Positions 41,414 to 54,673 of a stretch of DNA of 64,000 bases are shown in pieces (the stretch's first letter is position 1; every line of letters starts with the position of its first letter). The translations under genes and the position numbers were made by a program. The notes beneath the pieces are model-generated. The model searched no databases. It saw nothing but the letters and a program-made list of their open reading frames with translations, and was not told the origin of the DNA. The DNA lies in NCBI GenBank assembly GCA_014529385.2, contig CM043965.1:65131190-65195189 (forward strand), in the 5' to 3' direction. This stretch comes from Adiantum capillus-veneris. Its lineage: Eukaryota; Streptophyta; Polypodiopsida; Polypodiales; Pteridaceae.

Positions 41414-42520
41414 TGGCTGACAACAACAACACAGATGTGTTCAAGATGTTTGCTGCTGAGGACAGGTTGGATGGGGACAACTACCCTATGTGGGCTTATA
41501 TGATGCAACATGTTCTTGTGTCAAAGGGTGTCTGGAACATTGTCCAGGGCATTGATGTACGCCCTGGTTCCGAGGATGTAGGCGATGTTGAGGATGTTGC
41601 AGGTCTTGCTGTAAGGACTGCAGATGTTAGAGTTGTTTTGCCTACAGTAGAACAAGCTCGTTGGGATGTTAAGGATGCACAGGCTCATGCATTGATTGCG
41701 TTGTCTGTGAAGCGCACCATTGTTCCTCACATCCGTTCAACAAAATCTACAAAACAGGCTTGGGATATTCTAGCAGGTCTTTATGCAAGCCGCAATGAGG
41801 CTAAAATTGCTTTGCTGCGTAAAGAGCTGGAGTCGAAGATTATGCATGAGGAAGATGATATGGACACTTCCTTGCTAGTGTCAAGGATACCAATGAGCAA
41901 CTTATTTCTGCAGGTGAAGTTATTTCAGACAGTTCCCTTGTGCAGACTGTTCTTGATGCCTTACCAGATTCTTACCAAACTTTTGCTAGTACTTGGAGAC
42001 TTATGACCCAAGGAAATCCAGAAGTTGTCAAGTTTGATGCATTATGCACATTGCTGTTGCAAGAGTCACTTTCCAGAAAAAACAGGACTAGATAGCGTGC
42101 AGTTGAACAGGCTTTTATTGCTTCTCAAAGAAAGGGTGGTAATAGAATTGCAGCCACTTCTTATGGTTCTACTGCGAGTGGCAAAAATTCTGTTCCTAAT
42201 GCTTCTGCTGGCATCAATTCGTCTGGAAATTCTCGTGATAAGGGCAAAGAGAAGATGCGTTGCCATTATTGTAAAGCCAATGATCACTTGATCAAGTCGT
42301 GTCCTAAGTTGAAGGCCAAAGAGGCTAAGAAGAAAGAGGGTGGTTCCATTGCAAATGCTGGTTCCACTACAAATGCAGCCATTGTTGAGTCTTCTGTGAA
42401 AGGAGACTGTGTTGTTGATGTTGATGCAGAATGGGCTTTTAGCACAGAGTGCACTTACAATCCTGCTGTCCATGATGCATGCTTGTCAGTTGCTGCAGAT
42501 TCACATGTGTGGTAATTCGA
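41414..42520 (+). pseudogene. C gag
   Basis: Best start is ATG 41414 (MADNNNTDVFKMFAAEDRLDG). The Copia gag features follow: NYPMWAYMMQHVLVSKGVW, then AHALIALSVKRTIVPHI and AWDILAGLYASRNEAK. The frame shifts near 41880. A CCHC knuckle CHYCKANDHLIKSC (42258-42299) follows in the frame 42255-42515. Confidence 0.88.
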
Positions 42521-43510
42521 CAGTGGTGCTACAAAGCACATTACCTCACATTGTGAATTGTTTACCTCTCTCGAGTCTTTCCCTCATGGGAATTCAGTCA
42601 CTTGTGCCAACAATGCCTCTTATCCAGTTCAGGGAGTTGGAAAGATTGTGCTCACTGGTGCTAATGGCAGTTCCTTCACACTTGTTGATGCACTTTATGT
42701 ACCTGGGATCAAGAAGAATCTCTTGTCTGTATCCGCACTTGCTAGACTTGGACTTGTAGTCAAATTTGTGCGATGAGACAGATGTATAGTTCATGATCTC
42801 AGTTTTGGTGATGAAATTGTTGCATCTGGGCTTTTGTGCCGTGGGCTGTATAAGCTCACTTTGTATGACAAGTGTGGACAAAATTTTGCAAATGCTGTTG
42901 CAGATTCAAGGGCTATTTCAGATGCAAAACTTTGGCATGTACGGCTGAAAATGTCTCGAAAATGTACTATGGCACCATCCGTTCCGATCGAGGGGGGGAG
43001 TATATGTCTCATGAATTTAATGAATTTCTGGCTAGTCGTGGGATAAAACACCAATGTACAGTGCCTTATACACCTCAGCAAAATGGTGTTGCTGAGAGGA
43101 AAAACAGGTCATTGACGAAAATGGCATGATGTATGGTCAAAAGTCAAGCTTTGCTGCATTCTTTTTGGCTTGAGGCCATCATGTGTGCCACTTATGTACT
43201 TAACAAGTGTCCTACGAAAGCTTTGCAGTCTATTACTCCATATGAAGCATGGCATGATAGAAAGCCTTCTATTGAGCACATGCGTGTTTTTGGCTGTTCG
43301 GCATATGCTTTGGTGCCACAAGTGCAATGCAAAAAATTGGATGATAAGGCTGTCAAATGTGCTTTTGTTGGTTATAGTGCTGAAAGCAAAGGTTACACGT
43401 TGTATCATCCGCAAACAAAACGTATTCTGGTTTCTCGGGATGTAGTGTTTGTGGAAGATTCTGTTCAGCCCTTCCTGTCATGTACTAGAGACAGTAATGT
43501 AAGCTCATAG
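42505..43510 (+). pseudogene. C protease and integrase
   Basis: Protease FDSGATKHIT with D-S-G at 42519-42527, just after an in-frame TAA (42513-42515). GAG-pre-integrase features: LYVPGIKKNLLSVSAL and AKLWHVRL. The sequence then jumps near 42960 to TIRSDRGGEYMSHEFNEFL, so the rest of the zinc-binding region and the first catalytic Asp are deleted. The second Asp (SDRGGEY) and the Glu (PQQNGVAERKNRSL) remain. The integrase C-terminus continues to 43510 (VFGCSAYALVP, FVGYSAESKGY) after a stop near 43127. Confidence 0.88.
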
Positions 43511-43525
43511 GACATTTATGACACT

Positions 43526-45365
43526 TTGTTGCCTCTTTTCAGTGGTGGAAATACGAATGTAAGTTCCAATGTGGCAAATGTACAGCCTATGGGGGTTTCG
43601 GAAAATGTTTTAGATCAGCCTATTACTGATGTAGATATACATGATGTACTTGATGAGGAAAGGGCTGAAAATGAGCAGGCTAGAGGTATGGAAAATAGGC
43701 TGGTGCACACTTTGCGTGACAGTAAATTGGATGCACCTTTGTCTAGTCATACTCGTTCAGGCTCTCGCCATGCATCTTATGCATCAGATTGTTATGCTTT
43801 GGCTGTGTCTAGCTTACATGATGTTGAGGAGCCTCTGTCTTTTGGTGAAGCACAGAATTCAGAAAATTGGATGGCTGCCATGCAATCAGAATATGATGCA
43901 CTTGTAGAAAATGACACATGGAATTTATGTGACTTGCCTCCTGGCAAAAAGGCCATTGGTACGAAGTGGGTTTACAAGTTGAAACACAAGCCAGATGGTG
44001 AGATCGATCGCCATAAGGCTCGACTTGTTGCAAAAGGTTATGCACAACAAAAAGGCATAGATTATGAAGAGACTTTTTCTCCCACTTGTCGTATGACTAC
44101 TGTACGTTTTCTATATGCTTTGGCAACTCATTTTGGTTGGGATGTACATCAATCAGACATTGTTACTACTTTCTTGAATGGTGACATATTTGAGGAAGTT
44201 TATGTAACGCAGCCTCGCGGTTTTGTCATAAAAGGACAAGAAGACAAAGTGTGCAGATGTAAGAAGCTTTGTATGGGTTGAAGCAATCTCCTCGTGCTTG
44301 GTATGAGAAAGCTGACACTCATTTGGTTAAATGAGCCTTTCGTAACAGTCCAACAGAAAGCGCATTGTATGTAAAGCGTGAGGGTGATGTACTTCTCATT
44401 GTGGTTCTTTATGTTGATGATTTGCTGATCACTGGACCAAATGAGAAACATATTTCTAAATTTAAGGTTGATTTGAATGCTACTTTCAAGATGAAATATT
44501 TGGGGCTATTGCATCATTACTTGGGTATACAGTTTAAGTAGTGTGATGGTGGTATTGCCTTGTGTCAGAAAAGTTACATAGAGACATTGCTATGTATGTT
44601 TGGACTTAAGGATTGCAAACCTATTGCCACTCCCATGGAAACAGGTTTGAAGTTGAGTCTACATGATGCTGGTGATCCTGCTAATGTCACTCTTTACCAA
44701 ACTGCTATTGGCTGCCTCATGTATGTATGCAACACGAGGCCGGATATTCAGTTTGCAGTCTCACAGGTCAGCGGATTTATGCATAGCCCAGGGTCTAAGC
44801 ATTGGCAGGCTGTCAAGAGGATTTTCCGCTACCTTAGTGGCACTTTACATCTTGGCTTGTTTTATCCCAAGGGGAATCATTGCCGCCAGACTTACATGCT
44901 TTTTCGGACTCAGATTGGGCTGGTTGTTTTGACACGCGAGTGTCCACAAGTGGTTTTTGTTTCATGCTTGGCAGTTCATGTATATCATGGTTGAGCAAGA
45001 AGCAACCTACTATGGCCACTTCGAGTTGTGAGGCTGAGTACATGGCAGTCTTCACAGCTACGGTTGAGTGTGTATGGCTCAGACGCCTTATGGCTGATTT
45101 GGGTGTTAGACAGGACACTGCCAACACTATCTACACTGACAGTCAGAGCGCATTGGCAGTTGCGAGGAACCCAATTTTTCATGCTCGCACAAAGCACATT
45201 GAGGTGCATTACCACTATGTCAGGGAGAGGCTCTCAGCACAAGAGATCAGCTTGGCTTATGTGCCAACACAGGACAACCTTGCAGATCTTTTCACAAAGG
45301 CATTGTCTCGTGAGAAGCTTGAAGCTTTCCGCAAAGATTTGGGCTTACTCCCCTTTGTGGACTGA
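43526..45365 (+). pseudogene. C reverse transcriptase and RNase H
   Basis: RT starts near NWMAAMQSEYDALVENDTW (43866) and runs on with GTKWVYKLKHKPDGEIDRHKA, YEETFSPTCRMTTVR and QSDIVTTFLNGDIFEEVYV. It shifts frame at about 44270 and contains the catalytic YVDD at 44410-44421, followed by KPIATPMETG. After another shift near 44880 the RNase H frame (44880-45365) has AFSDSDWAGC, SSCEAEYMA, YTDSQSALAVARNP and HIEVHYHYVRE, ending at GLLPFVD. Stops at 44334, 44541 and shifts make it inactive. Confidence 0.92.
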
Positions 45366-45428
45366 TCCTGTCCTCAAGGCATGGCACTTCCCTTTACTCA
45401 TGTGCTAGCTCTCGTTCACCGCATCACT

Positions 45429-45440
45429 CCAGGGGGGATT
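45429..45440 (+). other. polypurine tract of C
   Basis: CCAGGGGGGATT directly before the 3' LTR. Confidence 0.8.
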
Positions 45441-45666
45441 TGTTACCATATACATGTGGTAGTGATGTGTGTGAACACACTAGGACCGCTGGGACATTTT
45501 TTCCCTCTTTAGGAGGTTTTTTCCCCGTGCATTGTATATACGCCCATCACTCTAGGGCTATCTATCTTTCCATTGCACACTAAGTAACACACTCTCTATT
45601 GTGTGCCTTGAGCTTCCTTCGTCTTCTCCAAGCTGTGTGTGTTTCTCTGCAACCCTAATTCCAACA
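45441..45666 (+). repeat. 3' LTR of C
   Basis: 226 bp, TGTTACCATATAC...CCAACA, differing from the 5' LTR at roughly eight positions, two of them indels. Confidence 0.95.
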
Positions 45667-45671
45667 AACAA

Positions 45672-46150
45672 GAGGGTTTGGGGATTAGATAGACATTTCA
45701 AGCTAGAAGTAAAAATAAGTATACCAAAAAATTTAGAGAAAGCAATTAAATCTGCACAAATCTATGAAGATAATACTCGCTTGAAAGCTTCTAATCCCAC
45801 TTCAAGTCTAGAGATATGGGGGTATCACAGCCTTTTCAGAAGGGAAAAAGGCTTTTTTTTTAAATAAGGAGGGTAAACCACTATTTAAAAAAAGGATTGC
45901 ACCAAGACCTAGAATGAACAAGGAGGACTTTGCAAAGGCAAAAAAGGAAAACTTGTGCGTCACCCGACCATTCTCAATGGAATTGTCCAAAGAAAAAACC
46001 AAAGAAAGATGATGAAAAGGGTAAAAGTCCCGACAAGAGTCATACAAATAGGCAAATCCATGTTTTCCAAACACTTCCAATAAATGGTAATGAAAGGCAC
46101 TTATATGAGGACAAAGAGCATCATTGTTATTTGTCAGCGAGCATGTGAAA
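45672..46150 (+). pseudogene. element W gag, downstream part
   Basis: Continues W across the C insertion: RVWGLDRHFKLEVKISIPKNLEKAIKSAQIYEDN, then after shifts a knuckle-like end (CASPDHSQWNCPKKKPKKD) in the frame 45930-46148. The remnant C....H....C suggests a decayed CCHC finger. Confidence 0.55.
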
Positions 46151-46214
46151 ATCGAGTTTTGGACCACATGAGCTGGTACAAAATCAATGGGTTTGTGAAC
46201 GGGGAAAGGGTCAG

Positions 46215-47865
<1,651 letters not shown>

Positions 47866-48237
47866 TTGGTATCAGAGTATTTGGTTTCTCTTTTCTTGCT
47901 TAAGAAGAGAGGTTATTAAGTGGCCTATAAATGGTTGATTTTGTTAATTATATTAGGATAAGTGGGACTGGGATCTATTATTGGTTTTGTTAAGCCCACC
48001 ATGCGGGATATGGTGCCTACCTCGGTAGCTTTGGACTTAATTATGGGGTCTTTTTAGACTTACCTACGGATTTACCATTATTGAGCCATAAGAAGTCCGA
48101 AAGGAGCTAGCCCTTGACAACTCTGCAATATTAGACCCACTCCACTACTCACTATAATTAACCACTTGGAGTTGTGGGTGTAGATACTTAAGCGCCAATT
48201 TTCAAAGGCTGAGAGGAGTTCCAACTAAGGTTTTGAA

Positions 48238-48743
48238 TTGCCAAAGCATACACTAAGTAAGTACACATATTTTGTTAACATGGCCGATAATAGCCAAGAG
48301 AGTAGAATGAACATTGATAGCTTTGATTTTGCAGATGAAGGTGCTAATGATGATGCCCCCATGTTTGTCAATTATCTCGTTACTAGGTTGCAGCAAGCTA
48401 TGGGTAACCCTACTTTGCAAGCCGAAAGTACGCAAAAACTTCATGCTTATGGGATTTCCCTTCCTCGCTAAGAGGAGAGAGAGCTTAGGAGGCCTCTTGA
48501 AGAGACCTCCAAGAGAAGACTCTCTCCCATATGAGAGGAGGAATCCAAAGAGCAAGAAAGCAATGAAACTTTAAGTTCCTCTGAAGATGTGGCTCCACGA
48601 AGACGACGGTCTAGACAATCGCCAACTCCTCCCAAGAGGAAAAGATCAACACACAGTCTTTCTCCTCGTCACTCCAAAAGGGAAGAGAGAAACAAAGGAA
48701 GAAAAGGGCAAGAAAGAGGTCACCCTCTTCTCCTTCTCCTTCT
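48238..48743 (+). pseudogene. R2 gag, N-terminal part
   Basis: Matches R1 gag from 19464 (VNMADNSQESRMNIDSFDFADEGANDDAPMF, QAMGNPTLQAESTQKLHAYGI) through the Arg/Ser-rich region. At about 48744 the Ser-rich coding of gag is joined directly to the RT catalytic region, deleting the gag core, zinc knuckle, protease and the first half of RT. Confidence 0.8.
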
Positions 48744-49520
48744 TTGATGATATAATCATCTACATTAATCCATTAGACGAGCACAAGCAACACCTCCATG
48801 TAATATTTCAAGTTTTACGAGAGAATAAGCTTTATATAAATCGAAAGAAAAGTGAATTTTTCTTACAAGAGATTCAGTGTTTAGGTCACATTATCTCTCA
48901 AGATGGCATCCAAATGGATCCATCGAAGTTAGAGGTAATAAAAGGATGGCCTAATCCAAGGAATCTGCATGAACTACGAAGTTTTATAGGTATGTGTGCA
49001 TACTATAGACGCTTCATAGAAAAGTTCTCACAAATTGCCGGACCATTACATGACCTAACAAAGAAAAATACTAGGTATATATGGTCCACCAAGGAGAACA
49101 ATGCTTTCAAAAAGCTTAAAGAGAATCTTATCTCTTAACCTGTGCTTACACTGCCGGATATCTCAAAGCCATTTGAGGTCCAATGTGACACCTGTGGTGA
49201 TTGCCTTGGAGTTTTTTTGCTCCAAGAAGGGCACGCCATAGTCTATGAAAGTCGAAGGCTAGACCTTGTTGAGCAAGCTCTAGGTATATATGAGAAGGAA
49301 CTCTTGGTAGTTCTACATGCTCTAGAATTGTGGAAGCACTATTTATTGGGGACTCCTCTTATTATGCAAAACGAATCACCAACGCCTTAAGTACTTCATG
49401 ATGCAGACCAAGCTCTCCGATAAACAAATGAGGTTGGCAAATTTCCTTTTGCAATTCCATTTTTCATATTGCTCACATTGCTGGCAAGCGTAATCAAGTA
49501 GCCGATGCACTCTCAAGATG
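48744..49520 (+). pseudogene. R2 RT (C-terminal) and RNase H
   Basis: FFDDIIIYINPLDEHKQHL, CLGHIISQDGIQMDPSKLEVIKGW, RSFIGMCAYYRRFIEKF; RNase H with FEVQCDTCGDCLGVFL (first Asp changed context), YEKELLVVLHALELW, then a shift and VADALSR-like end near 49510. Stop at 49137-49139. Confidence 0.85.
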
Positions 49521-49527
49521 ACCGAGA

Positions 49528-50400
49528 GTGTATGCGGTATCCATAACAACTCACAATAATCTATATTCTATGATAGATGAGTATGCTATCGATCTTGATT
49601 TTAAAGATGTGATTTCAGCCCTTGCACTAGGAAAGAAGGAAAAACCATTTACCTTAGAAGATGGTTATCTTCTCTATGGCAACAGGCTATGTGTTACTAA
49701 CTCACTACGTGAGAAAGTAATGTATGAATCTCATGCTCCTCCTTATGCGGGGCATAGAGGGATCCAATCTACCCTAAGTGGGTAGAAACATACTTCTATT
49801 GTCCTGCCATGAAAGGAAACATACAAGAGTATGTTTCAAAATGTGTGGTATGCCAAAAGATGAAGTTTGATAGAGGGAAGCAGCTTTTGATTGCTTCAAC
49901 CTTTGCCAGTCCCTAATTTACTGTGGGAGAGCATATCCAGGGATTTTATCTTTGGATTGCCCAAGTCTATCCATGGGAATACAGGAATATGGACGATAGT
50001 GGACAGGTTCAACAAACAAGCGCATTTCATACCTGTCAAAAGGACTATCAAGGCCCATCAAATGGCAACCCTCTTTATATCACAAATCTTCAAGTACCAC
50101 GGCTTACCAACGTCCATAGTGTCAGATAGAGATGCTAGAATGACCATTAATTTTTGGAAGGGTCTCTTTGAGAATTTACGTAAAAGGCTAAATTTCTCTT
50201 CAACTTATCACCCGCAAACGGATGGCCAAAGTAAAATAGCTAACCTACCAATTCTTAATCTACTAAAATCTTATGTCACAGAAGTAGATCAAAAGTCCCA
50301 ATGAAAGTAGTACTTACCTTTAGTGGAGTATGCTTACAATAACACTGTACCTACTTCCACGGGAAAATTACCTTTTGAGGTGATTGAGGAAAGATAAAAA
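49528..50400 (+). pseudogene. R2 integrase
   Basis: 49528-49785 has EDGYLLYGNRLCV and ESHAPPYAGHRGIQSTL (His pair of the zinc finger), then stops. VVCQK/CVVCQKMK lies near 49840. 49891-50304 carries PNLLWESISRDFIFGLPKS (first Asp), IVDRFNKQAHFIP, IVSDRDARM (second Asp), STYHPQTDGQSKIANL (Glu replaced by Lys after SK). Frame lost after 50304. Confidence 0.82.
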
Positions 50401-50703
50401 AGTCCCCTGCTACTCAAAGTACATGGGAAGATCTTTGTTGCAGATTAATATAGCTGAGACCTGCAAGAATCTTTCCAAAAGATTAAGGATGCTATGTCCA
50501 TCTCTTAGGAAAGGCTAAAGCCTGTTGCTGATAAGCACATAAGAGCTCTAGCCTTTAAAAAAAATGATTGGGTCTCGCTTAAGTTTCCCAAGGCTTGATT
50601 AAGGCACACAAAGGGCAAGAATCCTACGGGACACCAAAAGTACTATGCTAAGTTAGCAAAAAGGTACTATGGTCCCTTTCAGATTCTTAGGCCGATCAAT
50701 GAG

Positions 50704-51020
50704 ATGGCCTATCAGCTCAATTTTCCCAACCATTGGCTCATGCACTATGCTTTCCATGTTAGCCTACTAAAGCATTACAAAGGAGAGCCACGTCAAGAAG
50801 CAACCATTGAAGACCCACAGGAGATCGAGGACCAAGAAGAGGTGCTGCAGTTCGAGTCCATTCTCGGACATGAAGACAAGGTATTGAGAGGTGGTAAGAC
50901 TATTTGATGATACCTTATCAAGTTTAAAAATTATCCTTTTGAAGATGATAGATGGATGCAAGGGATACAATTAAAGGATGACCTAAACCTTGTCAATGCT
51001 TACAATGATTCCCTAGAGTA
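50704..51020 (+). pseudogene. R2 integrase C-terminus and chromodomain-like end
   Basis: AYQLNFPNHWLMHYAFHVSLLKHY, then IEDQEEVLQFESILGHEDKVLRGGKTI, a TGA at 50905-50907, and YLIKFKNYPFEDDRWMQ in the same frame. The E-x-I-L-x-H ... Y-L-I-K-x-K-x-Y ... W pattern is a chromodomain of chromoviruses, thought to direct integration to marked chromatin. Confidence 0.75.
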
Positions 51021-51269
51021 AGCAAATGTAAATATGTATAAATGAACAAAGTTTTGTCTTATAAGACTCTCTTTTCCTTTAATGTGCACAAATGTTAATA
51101 AGTATGCATGCTTAGGATCATGTTTGTGGAGACGACGTCTCCCAAACACCAAGTAGAGCTTGTCAATCTACTATGGAAGATTGGTACGGACTAATGGGCA
51201 GACATGCTTGCGCCAACAAATAAGGCTCTCAAGCACCAAATGGACTAGAATAGGGATCCAAAGGGCGAT

Positions 51270-51476
51270 AGTCTGCAAAAGAGCAATGTGAATCAATGGA
51301 GCTTAAAAGACCTAAGGTTCAGCTCCATTAAAACTTCCATAGGCTAAGGTTCCAAAATTTAAATAAAAAGTCCAATGGCCAAAAGTGGGGAAAATTGGAT
51401 GGTTATGAGAAGACTAAAAAGTCTTCCCACACCCCTAGGAAGGAGGGGGCGAGCCCTAAAGGTAGGGGAAGAGAGA

Positions 51477-51533
<57 letters not shown>

Positions 51534-52673
51534 GCTCTCCCTTTACACAAAGGGAATAATGGACACATGACAGGCTCCTAGCCCAGTTGCCCCCAATCTT
51601 CCCTCAAATCCTATTGGATGGCCATAGAGGTGGACCAATGAGAATTAGGCTAGAGTAAAATTAGCCTAATCAATTTAAAAATTCTTGATAAAAGAACCAA
51701 TAGAAACTAAGCTCCCTAGAAGACTATTGGACAATCTACCAAGGGGTCCAATGAGCATCAAGTAGTTCAATGGCTTGCTTGATTCCTATTGGCAAGAAGA
51801 CTAAAAGGTCCAATGAGAGTTTAAATGAATTATTTTAATTATCTAAAGCTCTCACAAAAGGGGAAAGGGGGACACTTGTCACAAGACTATCAACTAGGCC
51901 TCTTAATTGCTATTGGCTAAGCTCTATAGGAGCCAATGGGAAGTCAGCAAGAGAAATGGGAAGAGGAGTCGACCAAAAAGAGAGAGAGTTCACATTTTTA
52001 GTCTAACTCATTTTTGCTACACACACTCTCAACTCATGTGTTGAGCAAGAACTCCGTCTCCTTCTCCAAGCGTTGAGATGTAGATGCCTACACCAACAAC
52101 TCTTGGCTATGAAATACAAATCCAACCAAGAGCCAAGCTTCAATGTCATGCTCATCTCCTCTACCATGCTAATTACTAAGCTAAGCTATGCTATAAGAGT
52201 GATTATGTGAGGAGAATACTTCTTTCTTGTAAGATACATCTTCTTCCTCTTCCTCTTTTCTCATTCCCTGCTAGCTCTCACCATCTTTGAAGGTGTGTGA
52301 GGTCTTGGAACTGAGGCTAGGTCCACTATGTGTGTCTTTCAAGCATAATTTGGTGCATGAAGATTCCAACTTCATTGCACCAACAAGTTTTGTCAAGGAA
52401 CACAAAGATTGTATTGTACAAAAGTCTCCCTTGATGGGAGAAGCTATAGTAGAAAAGCCTTTTTGGAAGGGGGACCGCCCGGCTCCATGTAAATCCAGTC
52501 CTCAACTATTGGCAATTGTTCTATTTCTCTCTCTTTTCAAGTATTGACTATGCCAAACTAGCTAGGTGTAATTTCTATGTTGCTTTCTCAACCAAGTACT
52601 CTCTCTATGCTCATTAGGAACTTGTTCTTATAATAAAATGCTCACTATGTTATCATTTTCTGCTACACACAAG
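51270..52673 (+). repeat. truncated LTR of the R family (diverged subtype)
   Basis: From AAAAGAGCAATGTGAATCAATGGAGC the segment follows the R LTR order (TAAGG..AGCTCCATT, GGAGGGGGCGAGCCCT, CT run 51481-51529, ACACTTGTCACAAGACT, CCTACACCAACA, CTTGGCTATGAAATACAAATCCAACCA) and ends near CTGCTACA at 52673. Its first about 140 bases and the polypurine tract are missing. No gene. Confidence 0.7.
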
Positions 52674-52900
52674 TTACTAGTGCTATTGAAGACTTTTCCA
52701 AAGTTGAAGATCAAGAAGAGGTACTACAATCCAAAGCTATCCTTCGGCATGATGACAAGGTACTACGACATGGTAAGATTATCTAACAGTATCTCATTAA
52801 GTTCACAAATTATCCTTTTGAAGATGCTAGATGGATGCAAGGAATACAGCTTAAGGATAGTAAGAACCTTGTCAATGCTTACAATGCTACATTAGAGTAA
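52674..52900 (+). pseudogene. R3 chromodomain-like end
   Basis: KVEDQEEVLQSKAILRHDDKVLRHGKII, TAA, then YLIKFTNYPFEDARWMQGIQLKDS, a second copy of the end found at 50810-51020 and clearly from a sister copy (about 75-80 percent similar by eye). Confidence 0.7.
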
Positions 52901-53240
52901 GCAAATGTACAAATTTCTTTTAAAATGACCAATTTTTTTGTCTTAGAAGACTAGTTCTCTTTTCATTGTGCACAAATTTAAATAGTATGCATGCTTAGAA
53001 TCATATTTGTGATGACGACGTCTCTCAAACACCAAGTAGAAATTTTCACTCTACTTGGGAGAATGAAATGGACTAAAGAGCAGACATGCTTGCGCCAGCT
53101 ATGCCTCCCCAACACCAGATGGATTAGTCATCCATCTTGGAAATATGTCATAGGTAAAAAGGGATCCTATACCCACTAAGCAAGATTGACTAATGATTGA
53201 GGCTTTATCTCTTCTACCTCATAGTTGAGGACGACTATGA

Positions 53241-53440
53241 TTTCAAGAGAGAGGTAATGTCATAAAATATAATATCTAACCAACCCAAATGATTTTCTCA
53301 TATTAAACTGATCATTTAATGTGGGAGAATAAATGGGAACAAGGGTTAGGATATAGACATCTTCTTATAGAACTATCTCAACACGGGGCCAGTGGTAAAG
53401 GGGCGCAAATGAGAGATGGTTTGTCAAAGAGCAAGGCTAA
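53241..53440 (+). mobile_element. R3 polypurine tract and start of 3' LTR
   Basis: TTCAAGAGAGAGGTAA (53241-53257) then TGTCATAAAATATAATATC from 53258, as in R2. The LTR is cut at GGCTAA (53440) by the LTR of Z; its remainder is not found in the window. Confidence 0.8.
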
Positions 53441-54341
53441 TGTTAGCGGGTCGCCGCGAGTGGACGTCTGCAACATAGATTTCTGCACTAACATAATGTC
53501 AATACTCAGGGAAAGTGACTCGGATGGGGCACGGAGACTCTATGAGATCGTCAATCTCACGAAGTGAACCTTAACAAGCAAACACGCTAGCTCAACAAGA
53601 AAACCAACACTCAACGATCAGGGAAATCTGCCTATGTCTTTTCTCACAGCTCTAGGTCATCACGCCATTTCGGCACTCGAACGGACTCGAAATGCAACGA
53701 AACTTTAGGATACCTAGGGACACTATTCTAGCAAATCTGGTCGCAATCTGACAAGGTACCAAAATCATGATCCATCATGAAAAACGTCTTAAAAACTGCA
53801 ACAGAACTATCCAGAAAGGTCGCCCTATGGTCTAGGAACACTCTCCTATGGTCAAAACGACTATAAACAATGATTTAGCACTCAAATCTGCAATTATAAC
53901 TCACAGACGCGTAGTCGCAAACCACAACAAAATTGACAATGCTTACACTTGAATTAAACAGCAAAGAGAGAGGAACACAATGCAAGTTTTTGATTCGAAA
54001 ATGGATTACCAAATCATTAGCTGCAATGATTACAAGTTTGGAGTAGCTCATAGCTTGAGCGTATGTTTTTTGAGCTCCTTCTTCTTCTAAAAATTATCCC
54101 TCCTTCACATTAAGGTTATTGAAATTTATACCTAGGGCATTCTAAATGGCCAGTGACTGACTCACACGGACCTTTACAAATTTCATGAAAGAATTTACAA
54201 CTCAAGGAATTGATCCACTACTCTGGAATCAGGATTTACATAGAGTATTACTACACTAGCTCGGAAAACTAATAGAGTACAAATGTAGTGTCCGGCTTCG
54301 TGTCCGACCAGTTGGGCGCCCGTTTGATCTGTCATCAAACA
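53441..54341 (-). mobile_element. 3' LTR of element Z
   Basis: 901 bp, on the minus strand TGTTTGATGACAG...CCCGCTAACA, with an AGGTATAAAT box near 54130. It is preceded on the minus strand by the polypurine tract AGGAAGGAGGGAA (54342-54354), which fixes the orientation. Inserted in the R3 LTR; outer flank TTAGC (minus). Confidence 0.8.
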
Positions 54342-54352
54342 TTCCCTCCTTC

Positions 54353-54673
54353 CTAATTCGTGTCGTCCCTTGACACGACCTTGTGCAGTCTTGTCATAGG
54401 CTTGTCTTTAGCTTTGTCTTCAAGGTTGGTCTTCATCTTGGGAAGCGCATTGTCGTTGATGACGCTCCCCCTTCCTTGAGTGATGCATAGTTGCCATGTT
54501 GTTGATACGTGATTTGAGCTTTGATTATCAAGGCAATATTTCTCCTTGTTGTGCATTCGCCTCTTGGTTGCTAATATTAGCCGCCGTAAAGATGGATGTT
54601 GAAGTGTTTGATCGTGTAGAACTGATCCTCTTTGTGGCGTGGACTTTATGATGGATATTCTTTCAAGGTCCAC
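54353..54673 (-). CDS. element Z terminal ORF, unrecognised
   Basis: 106 codons, MDLERISIIKSTPQRGSV to VVSRDDTN. The TAG overlaps the polypurine tract. Basic and Gln/Asn-rich, no domain recognised. It may be the end of the Z polyprotein or an envelope-position ORF. Only position and intactness support it. Confidence 0.3.
   Translation of the reverse strand: MDLERISIIKSTPQRGSVLHDQTLQHPSLRRLILATKRRMHNKEKYCLDNQSSNHVSTTWQLCITQGRGSVINDNALPKMKTNLEDKAKDKPMTRLHKVVSRDDTN

Larger units (their letters stand above)
40819..45671 (+). mobile_element. Copia element C with target duplications
   Basis: LTRs 40824-41051 and 45441-45666, flanked by AACAA on both sides (40819-40823, 45667-45671). Order gag-PR-INT-RT-RNase H marks it as Ty1/Copia. 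Total about 4.84 kb. The LTRs differ at a handful of positions, so insertion is fairly recent, but the coding region carries many stops, shifts and a deletion in the integrase. It lies inside the gag of W. Confidence 0.95.
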
